A DNA stretch of 64,000 nt from Atherinomorus stipes (Eukaryota > Chordata > Actinopteri > Atheriniformes > Atherinidae): positions 424,363 to 488,362 of the forward strand of contig JALJCO010003059.1 in the NCBI GenBank assembly GCA_023101725.1. Reading direction: 5' to 3'. A program made the position numbers and the translations under genes. The notes beneath the pieces are model-generated. The model saw only the letters and a program-made list of their open reading frames with translations. It was not told where the DNA came from and did not search any database. Shown one piece after another: positions 54,299 through 64,000 of this stretch; position 1 is the stretch's first letter; each line of letters opens with the position of its first letter.

Positions 54299-55409
54299 GG
54301 GGATTATCACGCTTCCGTGTTCCGAACTTCCGGTTTGAAACACTTAGAGGGCCCACTTCCGGCCCAGTTCAATATCCCTGCTTTATTTCGTAGATAACGT
54401 GAATAAACGCCAACCCTACTGAAATTTTCACGGATTCCAGACTGAAGTGATACTAAGGAAGAAGTGGATCAAAGCGATTCACCAGAGTGAAGGGCCGAAC
54501 TTTATAATAAAACAACGTAGCATGTTTGTTTGTAGCCGGTGGGGCACAACACCGGCATGCTAGCATTAGCCAGCTAGCGTTTACCGACGTGCTTAACTTT
54601 TTGCGTCTTAAAACACACATACATCTGGATGTCCCCGTTTCCACTGGAACAACTGGGGACTGCCAAGAAAGGAGACGCCTTCAGATGCTTTTGTGTTTTC
54701 AGCCGCACAAAGTTAGGCACGTCATCAAGCTGGCTAATGCTAACCTGCTAACAGTAGTCCGCCAGCTACTACTCTGTTAAACTTTGTAAATCGGATAAAC
54801 GCCAATGCCAAGTTTTCATTCCAGACTGAAGTGATGCTAAGGAAGAAGTGGATCAAAACGACAGATTCGCCGCGGTGAAGGACCAAACTTTATAATAAAA
54901 CGACACACGTTTGTTTGTGGCCAGCAGACTGCGCAGTCGTGTTAGCAGGTTAGCATTAGCCAGCTCGATAACATGCCTAACTTTGTGCGGCTGAAAACAC
55001 ACAAGCATCTGAAAGCGTCTCCTTTCTTGGCAGTCCCCAGTTGTTCCACTGGAAACGGGGGGGTACAGACCCGATTTTCAGATGTTTGTGTGTTTTAAGA
55101 CGCACAATGTTAAGCACGACAGTAAACGCTAGCTGGCTTATGCTAGCATGCTGTGAAGTGCCGGTGTTGTGCCCCACCGGCGACAAACAAACATGTGTTT
55201 TATTATAAAGTTCGGCCCTTCACCGCGGCGAATCGATCGCTTTGATCCACTTCTTCCTTAGTATCATTTCAGTCTAGAATGAAAACTTGAGTATGTTTGG
55301 AGTTTATCCGATTTAAACAGTATAACAGAGCAGGAACGGCTGTCGTTAACATGGCCCGGAAGAGGAAGTGCCCAAAATCCGGGAACTTCCGGTAAGCGTG
55401 ATAATCCCC
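54299..55409. repeat. TA-flanked 1.1 kb foldback, copy 2
   Basis: GGGGATTATCACGCTTCCG and CGGTAAGCGTGATAATCCCC ends with TA on both sides. The same structure and sequence family as 17338-18458. The right arm keeps [16 protein letters not shown] on the minus strand (54977-55186); the left arm has small deletions that break it. Confidence 0.75.
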
Positions 55410-55558
55410 TATTGCGCACCCCCCCATCTATCTATTTCGGCAATGTCTTTGTTAATTGTTAAATTACCAAAGTCATGGCAATATTTCCTTTGAAACATGG
55501 CGGTTGCACATTAAAAAAAAGTTATTAAAATAAAAAGACATGTCAATTTTATGACGCT

Positions 55559-55798
55559 TTATTGAACGCAGGTCAAACGACAGTAACGGCAGATTTTACA
55601 GATTGTCTCTTTTAAATTGTCTGGCTCACCCTTTTCATTTGGCTGAAAGCCGAAATGCTCCCATAGGGGTGAAGTAACATTTGGTTTTGATGCTAGTGCA
55701 GCTGCCATTGTATCCTTTTCAACCGTTGTCCTGAGATGCGGTGATTGCGGTGGCCCATCATGCAGCGCGGTGAGCTTCTTAATATTGCGATATTTCAT
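55559..55798 (-). pseudogene. hAT transposase N-terminal BED-finger fragment
   Basis: The frame contains MAAALASKPNVTSPLWEHFG then FQPNEKGEPDNLKETICKIC. The W--FGF----EKGE and C--C spacing is a BED zinc finger, the DNA-binding start of hAT/ZBED transposases. The finger's His pair and the catalytic domain are missing, so this is an internally deleted, non-autonomous element. Confidence 0.75.
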
Positions 55799-56196
55799 TT
55801 TTGCGATTATTGTGACAGCCCTACTAAAGATAAATGCAGAATTCCTGGTGAAACACCTTTAATCCTAAATGTTCTAGAAGTTATAAAAGTAATGTGATTA
55901 ATCAGGATTCCTTTTTTAACAGCCCTAACATATACACACATATGTGTCATATATACACACACACGCACGCGCGCGCACACACACATAGAAACACACACTA
56001 GTTTATTGGGCTTAAATTGATTTGAGATGCATAAATTTCTAATAGCTGTCCAATAAAGCAAAGGACGTCTAATTAATTGGGCTGTGTTATACCAGCAGGA
56101 GTTGTTGTTTCAGGTGAGACAAGCTGGACAGGTCTCAGGAAAGAGGTCTGGCAAACAGCAATTCATTTCTTAGGAGTTAGACTTCGTTAATCCAGC

Positions 56197-56417
56197 CTAA
56201 TAGGCTTTATGCACAGCTCCACTACTTCCTGAACTTAGTACTGCACCTTTGTTTCCTGTCTTTCTTGATTGGATGGACTGATTACTCCAGCTGTGTCTGA
56301 TCTAAGCAAATGGTCAGACACACCTGGATTAATCAGCTCATCCAATCTTGAAAGACAGGAAGCAAAGGTGCAGTACAAAGTTCAGGAAGTAGTGGAGCTG
56401 TGCATAAAGCCTATTAA
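56197..56417. mobile_element. Palindromic MITE, about 220 bp
   Basis: AATAGGCTTTATGCACAGCT at the left is mirrored by AGCTGTGCATAAAGCCTATT at the right. CACTACTTCCTGAAC and GCACCTTTG blocks also mirror. Arms about 100 bases. Confidence 0.75.
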
Positions 56418-57500
56418 GAAAACACTCAACAAACACTGGGCTGCCGCATGAGTGTGTGTACACGTCTTCTCGTTTCAATGTGCCCCCTCTTGTATTCCCG
56501 GAGCCAGCCCTGCCTCGCAAAGCACCAAACATCATAACCACACATTTCCCGGGAATATTACCATTTTACCATCAAATAAAACAAATCACACCAGAACTGA
56601 AAAATCTCACCTCCCGACCAGGATTCCCTCAATCACAACTCTTTCTTTGACCCTTTTCCCGCCGCCTCGTTTCTCTCTCCGTGCTGACCTCCGCACAAGA
56701 CAGAAACCAACAACCGTCAGAATCCAGACACGTCGGAGTTTCCAACTGTAGTTCAAAGTATGAACTAAATAACATTTGTCGAAAAGAGAAAGACCTCCAC
56801 TTCAACTTTACACGCTGGTCAACGGTCCTTTCTGATGCCCGAGTCCATCTGTACGATTCTGCCTCGACCTTATGAACCGGAAGTATTTACAGCACAGCTG
56901 CTTCATTCTTTCTTTCCCTCCAAGAACATAACTGCAGTTACAACTGATACGGACGCCGCCATACATGCAATCTATACAGGAAGTCTCCAGCGGAAGTTGG
57001 TTAAACACGGCTAAGAGCGTCTATCTGCAGCTTACAAACAGATGTGTATGGTGTAGTCGGGTGGTCAGGTTTAGATTTAGATTTTAGTAAGTTACATGAC
57101 AAGAAACTTCCGATTGGGTCTTCCGGCATGGATTAGATATGGGGACGTCTTGTGGCTGCAGTTGGGTCCCTCTCCCAAAATATGATTCATTTATTATTAT
57201 TATTACTATTAAAGCTATTATTATGTCATTATTATTATTTGCTTTATTTATCATACACGTCAATTACTAGACAAAGTTTAAAGAACACAGCAGAATGAAC
57301 AAAATTATCAGAAGCAAGTAAGTAAAACAATATAGCACAAATAAATGGCCAGACAAGAATAAAAAAGTAAAGTAAAATTAGGAACCCCCCCCCCTCTCCA
57401 CCGAGCAGATAAACTGATGCCTAATGAAGAGCCTGCCCACCCCCAATGCCACTACCATTCAAATACAGTAAAAGAGGTACAGGTTCTTGCACAGTCTTCC
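56418..57500. other. Intergenic; left member of an inverted repeat pair
   Basis: 56930-57180 is an inverted, diverged copy of 63300-63545 (shared AAGTTACATGA, ATGGGGACGT-type and GGTGTAGTCGGGTGGTCAG-type blocks). An (ATT)n run is at 57190-57250. No gene seen. Confidence 0.45.
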
Positions 57501-57697
57501 TGTTAGCTGTTTTTGAAAGGTGACAAATCATTCAACATTTTTATGTTTATTTAACATGTTGGGGTTAGAATGGCCCCAGCTTCTTTGGTTTCCCCAACTC
57601 CCCCAGCTCCTCCACCGCCTCCTCCTTAGCACAGGTGAGACTGGCTTCAGTTCAGTTTGTGTGTTATCAAAAGAACTTCACATTATTGTCAAGTTTA

Positions 57698-58085
57698 TTA
57701 TTTTGATCTCCACCTACAACTGCAATGTGACTGGTTGATGGTGAGTGTCTCCATCAGTAGTAAACCCCCCGCAGTGCTATGTCCCAGATATTGCTGACAA
57801 TGCGGGCATCCATGGGGGAAAGTTAGGTTTCTGCTTGTCCTCCTCCAGTTGCAGGAGAGCAGTGACGTTTTTTGTTTTTTTATGTCAAGCCATTTCTTTG
57901 TTATTTCTAAGACTTCTGTTTCCTCTGATCCAACATAATTAACTGCAGCCATTACTGTCTCCTAAACTGATTTTTTGGGGGTGATACCTGCATTAAGTGC
58001 TCCTCCAACAGTATTAATTGGTTTGCTTTTACTTCTACAAGTATCTCAATCTCGGCTTCAGAAAAGTTCCTCTTCTTCCCCCTCT
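57698..58085 (-). pseudogene. Myb/SANT-like accessory protein of a Harbinger element
   Basis: The minus strand reads KKRNFSEAEIEILVEVKANQ near 58080-58020, then, after a frame change, MAAVNYVGSEETEVLEITKK and WLDIK at 57952-57880. The KRNFS--E---LV--V and AAVN-VGSE-RTV-EIKKKW-DIK pattern is the Myb/SANT-like DNA-binding domain found next to Harbinger transposases. A downstream PPQLPQLL-like acidic/Leu part on the minus strand (EEAVEELGEL near 57610) fits the same protein. Frameshifts make it non-functional. Confidence 0.6.
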
Positions 58086-58226
58086 TTGCTATGATTTTAG
58101 AGAGGGGAAAAAAGTCCATTCATGCATTCTTAAAGAGAACAGACAGGATTTATCAACAGAGAAAACTTGCGTGTGTGAACAAATGGTGTTTGCATGTTTG
58201 ATAAATCCAGCACTGTTTGTGTATAG

Positions 58227-58440
58227 CAGTGTTTCTCAATTCCGGTCCTCAGGACCCACCGCCCTGCATAGTTTCGATGTGTTCCTACTTCAACACACCT
58301 GATTCAGATGAATGAACTTCCTCATCAAGTTCTTTGCAGTGTGTTAACGAGCCATTCATTTGATTCAGGTGTGTGAAAGCAGGGTTGCCTTGAAGTTATG
58401 CAGGGCAGTGGGTCCTGAGAACTGGAATTGAGAAACACTA
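58227..58440. mobile_element. 214-bp hAT MITE with near-exact target duplication
   Basis: CAGTGTTTCTCAATTCCGG and GGAATTGAGAAACACTA ends; flanking GTGTATAG (58219-58226) and GTGTATGG (58441-58448) match 7 of 8. The core CACACCTGATTCAGATGAAT is palindromic. Confidence 0.85.
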
Positions 58441-58484
58441 GTGTATGGACTCATTTAGTCCTCTGCATGATTTTAAATTCTTTT

Positions 58485-58510
58485 TTATGCACTGTTTATA
58501 AATAAGGCCC
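58485..58510. repeat. Harbinger-like right terminus
   Basis: TTTATAAATAAGGCCCC is the inverted end of a Harbinger family and lies downstream of the Myb-like remnant, so both may come from one old element. The left end was not found. Confidence 0.35.
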
Positions 58511-58823
58511 CTGGGGCTTCGTCTACTACCAAATGTTAAAAAGTAGGCTATGCACAGAGCCAATGCATACGAAAATGGTCAGTTACTGAATCTGAATAGC
58601 TGGGACATTATGGGTGGCTTATGCATGTTTTCCTTGCAAAGATACAGTAGAAAAGGGAGTCGTGTCACTGTCAGCAGCACTAGTGCTGAAAGAGCTCTTG
58701 TAACTATTCCTGTCGTCTGATCTCATCAGTAGCATGCGCAATTGCAGTCAGCTGGTATAATCAAAATCGCTACCATTGGCCAAATTTATAGATTTTCAAC
58801 CGTATACCATTTATACCGCTCAC

Positions 58824-60845
58824 TAGGGATGTATGCTCGAGCCCGTCTGCTCGACTCTGCCTTGGTCTTATGAACCGGAAGTCTTGCTACCGCTGTTTTG
58901 GTGGAATGCTGCGTTCCATTTGAAGTTTCAACTGGAACGCCCCCCTGAAGTCCGATTTCCCACTCGGAAAGTCGGACAACTCTCGCAGCTCCGAGTTCAG
59001 ATTTAAAGATGGCCGCGCCCAGTGTTAGCAGTTTTAGAAGCTTCTGTAATGTTACATTTATTTACACTTCTTTCTTATATTTTGTTGCATAAATCAGTCG
59101 TACACGTAGTATTGGTTTATACAGATGTACAGGGAAGCTGCTGTAGTGTAATTCACATTTTTCATGTCGTATATGTGAACTACAACACCAGCTGTGCCAA
59201 CAACGGCTAATAACAATAGCCTTAGCAAACACGTTGTTTTGCTAGGTTGCTAACTGGTTTTCCGACCAGTGAGCTTGAACGCAAGTTGGTCGGGTGTGAC
59301 GTCACCCCCCAGTTCCCACTTCCCAGTTCAGATGAAAATGGAACGCAGAAGAAGTGTCAGCATGCCAAAAGCCACGTGACCACACTAACCGAGGCCTCGT
59401 TACGTTATCCGCGAGTGTCGAGCCGAAATCTTGAAGAGACTGGGTTTATTAATCTGTCAACGCTTAATACAGGTTCCAATTGCTTGGGAATTTATTAAAA
59501 AATAGTTCATTTATCACAGAGGATAATTCCAAGATATTAACCACAAAGGAAACACTAATTGAAGGTTGACAACGTATCTTTTATTATACACCGTGTCAGA
59601 GACAAGACAGCTCCAGACAGCGCTTCCCTCAGCTGCAGTACACATCCACGGCCAGCAGATGGAGCTCATGCTCACGGTCTCAAATGTCTCGAGACTTCAT
59701 GTCGATCTCTTGGCAGCTGTGTCAAAATAGGCTCGTTCGGATTGACTGCGTCTGTCTACCGTCTGACTTCATGGTCAGACGAGAGCTGCGTGAGTCTCGG
59801 GGGCGGACCATAAACGCAGCGCATCTCAGCTGGACAAGTTCGCCAACGTGAACACTGCAATAACGGAGGATCTCGCGGCATTTGCCTTTACTGAGCTCAA
59901 AGTTTCTGAACGCTGTGCAGATGTGATCAAGTCTAATTTCAGAGTAATGAAACAGCGTGTTGTTGACGCTGATTGCATGAACTTGTACTGGACTGTAGTA
60001 GACTGAATGTTGTTTACCTGTTAAGGTGAAACACAGAGGACAGTAATCTGGTAAATGTCCTGGCTCAAATATGAAAACCATAAATGCTTTGCCTTGAAGA
60101 ATAAATTTAAAACAAATAAAGAAATAGAAACTTATTTTTTCTATATGAGGCTGGAAATAAATATTATATATTATATATTTTTTTATTTTATTTTTATTAA
60201 GGATTTGGGTAGCATACTCATGGATAACATAAGGGGGAGCATGTGGAAAGGTGGATACACACCAATAAGTCCATCAAATCCAAATTCTGAAGAGGATTTG
60301 TGAAAGTTTTGGTATAACTTAGTTAAGCTTTATATTTATCTGAGTAGAATAACTTGTGGCTGCAACACGTTTGTGTTCCTCCGTTGCTGCAGTCAGATAT
60401 CAGTCTGTCCAGGTTTGTGAACATCAGCCTAACTACAGTATGAAACACCAAGGCTGATTTTGTAGCCTGTTTAAAACACCTAAATGGATTTATTACTGGG
60501 GGACAGTCCCGTCCAACAATCGGAGCTTGCGTCAGTGAGAGTTGAAACCAATCAGAACCAGGTTCCGGCGGCGGTGGAGGCAGGTCCAAAAGCTGCAGTT
60601 GCTGAGGAGGAACTGCACGCTCCGACTGCAGACGGACGGCTCCCGCGATGTTTGATGATCATGTGGTCTGGTCACGTTTTCCGGTGCAGTTCAGGCGCAG
60701 TCTGAAGTCGGACAAAGTTTCTAACCAGCATGCAACATTCCAGGACCACAATCCCTCACTTCCAGCCGAGTTGCGCTGCAGGTAGACAAAGTCGAACGAG
60801 CCTAATGTCTCAGTGTCTCATAAAGCTTCGTTTTCACCATCCCTA
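58824..60845. mobile_element. hAT-like element, 2.0 kb, with inner element
   Basis: TAGGGATGTATG and CACCATCCCTA ends; flanking CCGCTCAC (58816-58823) and CCGCTCAT (60846-60853) match 7 of 8. No transposase frame recognised. Contains 59728-60804. Confidence 0.65.
59728..60804. mobile_element. Element with TAGGCTCGTTCG ends
   Basis: TAGGCTCGTTCGGATTGAC ... TGTCTACC at the left is mirrored by GGTAGACAAAGTCGAACGAG CCTA at the right. The family is uncertain and no target duplication is clear. Confidence 0.5.
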
Positions 60846-60911
60846 CCGCTCATCCTTACCCCAACATAAATAAGGTTGTTTCAGAGTTTGTTTGTTTTTT
60901 ATCTTTTATGG

Positions 60912-61134
60912 CAGAGGTGTCCAGGTCCAGTTTAAGAGCTACTATCATGCAATTTAAAAAAAAAAAAAAACCCTCCACAACACACTTGAATCAAATGGCC
61001 AATTCCCTAACGTCATTCAGCACTGCAGAGGCCAAGTAACGAGCCATTCATTTGATGCAGGTGTGTTGGAGAAGGGACGCAACTACAAATGTGCAGGATA
61101 GTAATGTAGGTCTCGAGGACTGAACTTGGGCATG
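60912..61134. mobile_element. hAT-type palindromic MITE
   Basis: CAGAGGTGTCCAGGTCCAG and GGACTGAACTTGGGCATG ends, with the AACACACTTGAATCAAATGG and CATTTGATGCAGGTGTGTTG core. An A-run at 60957-60970 lies in the left arm. Confidence 0.7.
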
Positions 61135-61332
61135 GAATGGACTTGAAGACAGCCGGTTTGGATGCCGTGAGGCCCCCCACAGTCTGCCAAGGCAGCCACC
61201 AGAAGTGCCATGGCTTCTATGCCTGCAAGGCCAGGACCCACCTTTTTTTTTTATCTGGAGGGAGGGGGCTGTGAGTTTTTTTCTTTTTTTAAATTCTTGT
61301 GACATAAAGGAGCACAAAGTGTGCTTTTACAT

Positions 61333-61554
61333 CAGGGGTGCCCAAGTCCAGTCCTCTAGAGCTACTATCCTGCACTTTTTGGTTGCATCCCTTCTCCAAC
61401 ACACCTGAATCAAATGAATGGCTCGTTATCAGGCCTCTGCAGAGCTGAATGACGCGCATGAGGGAATTAGCCATTTGATTCAGGTGTGTTGGAGAAGGTA
61501 TGTTCTAATAATTGCAGGATAATAGTACTCAAGGACCGGACTTGGGCACCCCTC
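61333..61554. mobile_element. 222-bp hAT-type palindromic MITE, best preserved copy
   Basis: CAGGGGTGCCCAAGTCCAG and GGACTTGGGCACCCCTC ends; flanking TTTTACAT (61325-61332) and TTTTACAA (61555-61562) match 7 of 8. It serves as the reference for the family members at 2.2, 12.4, 43.5, 46.1 and 60.9 kb. Confidence 0.85.
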
Positions 61555-62400
61555 TTTTACAAAAAAAAAAAAAAAACACAGAATCTAGTTAGACTTAGAC
61601 TTTATGATCCTTTTGGATAACTTTTCAGGAACATTTTAATTTCCAGCAGCAACAGTAATGAAAATCAATAATAAACTTGTAGTCAATGTACAAAATATAA
61701 ATCAAGTACAGACAAAATCAGATAAATAAGACAAATGTTAATATAATTGCACTGTGGCGGAGAATGAGACTGTTGTACAAAAGCAGCGTATCCAAGCAGG
61801 CCCACCTGATCAGTTTATCCAGTCTGGATAACCTTGTTGGTTTTGCTTTTATTTTAGTATAGAGCTTTAAATTGCAGCTGATACAGAGGTTAAAAACAGT
61901 CATGAGCCACACAGTAAAAAGTGAGAACAAAGAGACTATATAAATCATTTAAAAAACCAACACTCGTCAATTATGGTTTGAGCAGTGTTGTCTGAGACCC
62001 AACACTTGTTGGAGAATCAGACAGAGACAAGAGGCGCATTCACATCAGCCCTTTTTATTCAAGACCATTTTCTTGGCATGTCCGTTTGTTTGGGGAATTA
62101 TGAATACAGATTCCGATTAAGATCACAGAAGCAGACGTAGTCCACCTACAAACACCAGTTTCGGTCTGCTTCAAGAGGACCAAATACAGGAAGCGGGCAC
62201 TGTGGTGAAAAAAACAAAGTGCACTGTGGGTGAATGCAACATATGCACATGTGGGATGACAGGTGGCTCTGGCCAGGAGAAATGTGGAAGTGCTCTGTTA
62301 TAGCTCCTATAGACATATGCTCAACCCAAACCTGCAACAATCTGAAAAAAGCTCCACATTTTACTGTTTTGTTGTCGACACAGATGTTGTCTTTTATTAA

Positions 62401-63125
62401 ATATGACAGCTACAAGTTTAATTCCTCCCTTCCAGAAGGTGGCGCACTAGCACTCACTCAATTAAGATTAGCAACATCATAGAACCAGCTAACTGTTAAT
62501 TAGCATTAGCAAATGTTTAACTTAAATATCCAGGAGGAAAGTGGCAACCTCCACAGGGCTTTTGAGCCTCTTTGCTACCTTCACCCTCATCCTGCTTCTT
62601 TTTTGTCTGCTTGAATTTTAGAAATGTAAGGCAAGGAAGATGCTACTTCTACACAGAGCCATCAAGTAACTCCGGAGCTAATGCAAACGGCGAAGAATCC
62701 CGTGGTATGGCATAATAATTAGATGTAAATATTTATACACTTTAGACCCTTAAAAATTGATAAAACAATTGTTTATGCTATAAAAATTTTGTGTAAAATA
62801 CTTTTATTCTGTACTGCTCTAGACGTCTGGATCTATTATTGTATTCATTCATTCATTCATTTCAAGCACTTTTGTAGTTAAAACAAATCACTGCACGGCA
62901 CATATCAAGTTCATCATAAATTAATATCACAAAACACATGCAGGTAAAAAAAGGGGGGAAAAAGAGGTCAATAAATTCATCAGTGCTTGAAAGGGAGTGG
63001 GAAGAAGAGAACTTTTTAAATCCCACCCCTTTCCCCTTTGACAGCTTAACTAATGTTAGTCACTCCTGCTTATTTCAAGGCAATACACAAAAAATGTTTT
63101 GATGAAAACGTTGTAGCTATCACCT
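62401..63125. mobile_element. TTAA-flanked element, copy 2
   Basis: TATGACAGCTACAAG at the left and GTTGTAGCTATCACCT at the right, with TTAA at 62397-62400 and 63126-63129. Partner of 7193-8397. It contains an (ATTC)n run at 62846-62861 and a probable retroelement tail (GAAAGGGAGTGGGAAGAAG, CCCACCCCTTTCCCC). Confidence 0.6.
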
Positions 63126-64000
63126 TTAACAGATGAAAAGCTCTGTTTTCACCCACGGTTCTGGCTCAGGTCGTTTCGGGGGGTTTTGGTATAGATATGT
63201 TGATTTCACTAGTGATGTGCGATACAACTGAATTTCCTTCTGATCTGATACCAACTAAAATTCAAGCCAGTATCAGTGATACTGATCCAATACCGATGCT
63301 TGGAGAGGGACCCAACTGCAGTCATGATACGTCCCCATATCCAATCCACACTGAAAGTCCCAAGCCAAGTTTCTTCTTCATGTAACTTACTAAAATATAA
63401 CCCATAACCACCTGACTACACCACACGCATCTGTTTGCAGATCGATACTCTTGGCGGTGTTTAACTAACTTCCGCTTGAGACTTCCTGTATGGATTGGAT
63501 GTATGGTGGCGCCTTTGTCGGCCATTGTAACTGGAGGAAGGTACTCTTGGAGACTTTGGGCTTCACGAAGTGAATTAAAAAAAAAAAAAAGAAATCACGC
63601 TTCAGACCCTTGTTCTCCATCAGTTTGAAGCTCCATGTTGCAGGCATTAACCCTTACATAGGCTAATTGACTCAGGTCTGTAGTGTTGCTATCGTACCTC
63701 TTTCATTGTACGTAGCGCACCCTTGTTGTTCCACACGTGACTGCTACGAACTGAGTGAGGGATCATTGCCGTGCTGCTTTGCTATGCTGTGGCTGCTGTG
63801 CTGATCCTCACTGCACATATGACAATGGCAGGCGGAAGAAAAATTAGTTCCTACCAGTTGGGTACAGTTTGGACAAGATTCTGATATTACAGTTACTTTT
63901 TACTGTACTCTAGTTTGGGAAAAACTTCATATTTATATATTTAGAAAAGCACTAAAATATTGATACTCTGACACGAAAATCAATTCTAGAACATTAAAAT
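63126..64000. other. Right edge: inverted-pair member and hAT-like fragment
   Basis: 63209 on (AGTGATGTGCGATAC, GTATCAGTGATACTGATCC) resembles a decayed hAT end. 63300-63545 is the inverted partner of 56930-57180. No gene recognised. Confidence 0.4.

Larger units (their letters stand above)
54235..55823. mobile_element. hAT element with BED remnant, exact target duplication
   Basis: CTAAAGAT flanks both sides exactly (54227-54234 and 55824-55831). Ends TAGGGCTGTCGCGATT and TTATTGTGACAGCCCTA. It carries a transposase N-terminal fragment and is split by the TA-flanked foldback 54299-55409. Confidence 0.9.
53918..55927. mobile_element. Outer hAT-like element, 2.0 kb
   Basis: TAGGGCTGTCAAAAGAATAA at the left; TTTTTTAACAGCCCTA at the right, with GATTAATCAGGATTCC near the right end. 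The flanks are CA/TA microsatellite, so the target site is unclear. It contains the element at 54235-55823. Confidence 0.6.

Overview
This window is vertebrate nuclear DNA, most likely from a teleost fish. The main gene has many small exons with GT-AG splice sites. The rest is dense in fish-type repeats: hAT, Tc1/mariner, TTAA-flanked and Harbinger elements, a tRNA-derived SINE, non-LTR tails and many CA/TA microsatellites. The species cannot be fixed from the sequence. There is no sign of a bacterial, phage or plasmid segment.

Positions 5164-37743, minus strand, hold one complete gene: an ADAM metalloprotease best matched by ADAM8 (fish adam8a or adam8b, not distinguishable here). I could join 22 coding exons with every reading-frame phase closing, giving 771 residues: signal peptide, prodomain with cysteine switch, zinc protease domain with an intact [12 protein letters not shown] site, disintegrin, cysteine-rich and EGF-like regions, one membrane span, and a proline-rich tail. 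One intron (27789-27883) only works as a GC-AG intron. The 10.2 kb intron 12 contains a 6 kb stack of foldback DNA.

Positions 1-5163 hold no recognised host gene. They contain a broken Tc1-like transposon that was itself hit by other elements, followed by the likely adam8 3' UTR.

Positions 37744-64000 are gene-poor and repeat-rich. The only host-type gene is a C2H2 zinc-finger gene on the minus strand (53162 down to 51022). It is a pseudogene: it has a stop and frame change near its start, a decayed third finger, and a hAT element inserted inside its fourth finger. Other coding remnants belong to mobile elements: a Tc1-like transposase (44153-45687), an L1-type LINE end (42626-42900), a BED-finger hAT fragment (55559-55798), and a Myb/SANT-like Harbinger accessory protein (57698-58085).

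The striking feature is nesting. Several elements can be bounded by exact or near-exact target-site duplications, and they sit inside one another two to four deep at about 0.7-3.5, 7.2-8.4, 12.4-18.6, 47.4-48.6, 51.1-52.3 and 53.9-55.9 kb. I found no evidence of a new enzymatic or defence system. The most unusual items are the giant nested hairpin in intron 12, a 1.1 kb TA-flanked foldback family whose arms keep a THAP-like reading frame, a palindrome with 99-base perfect arms, and the zinc finger split by a transposon.
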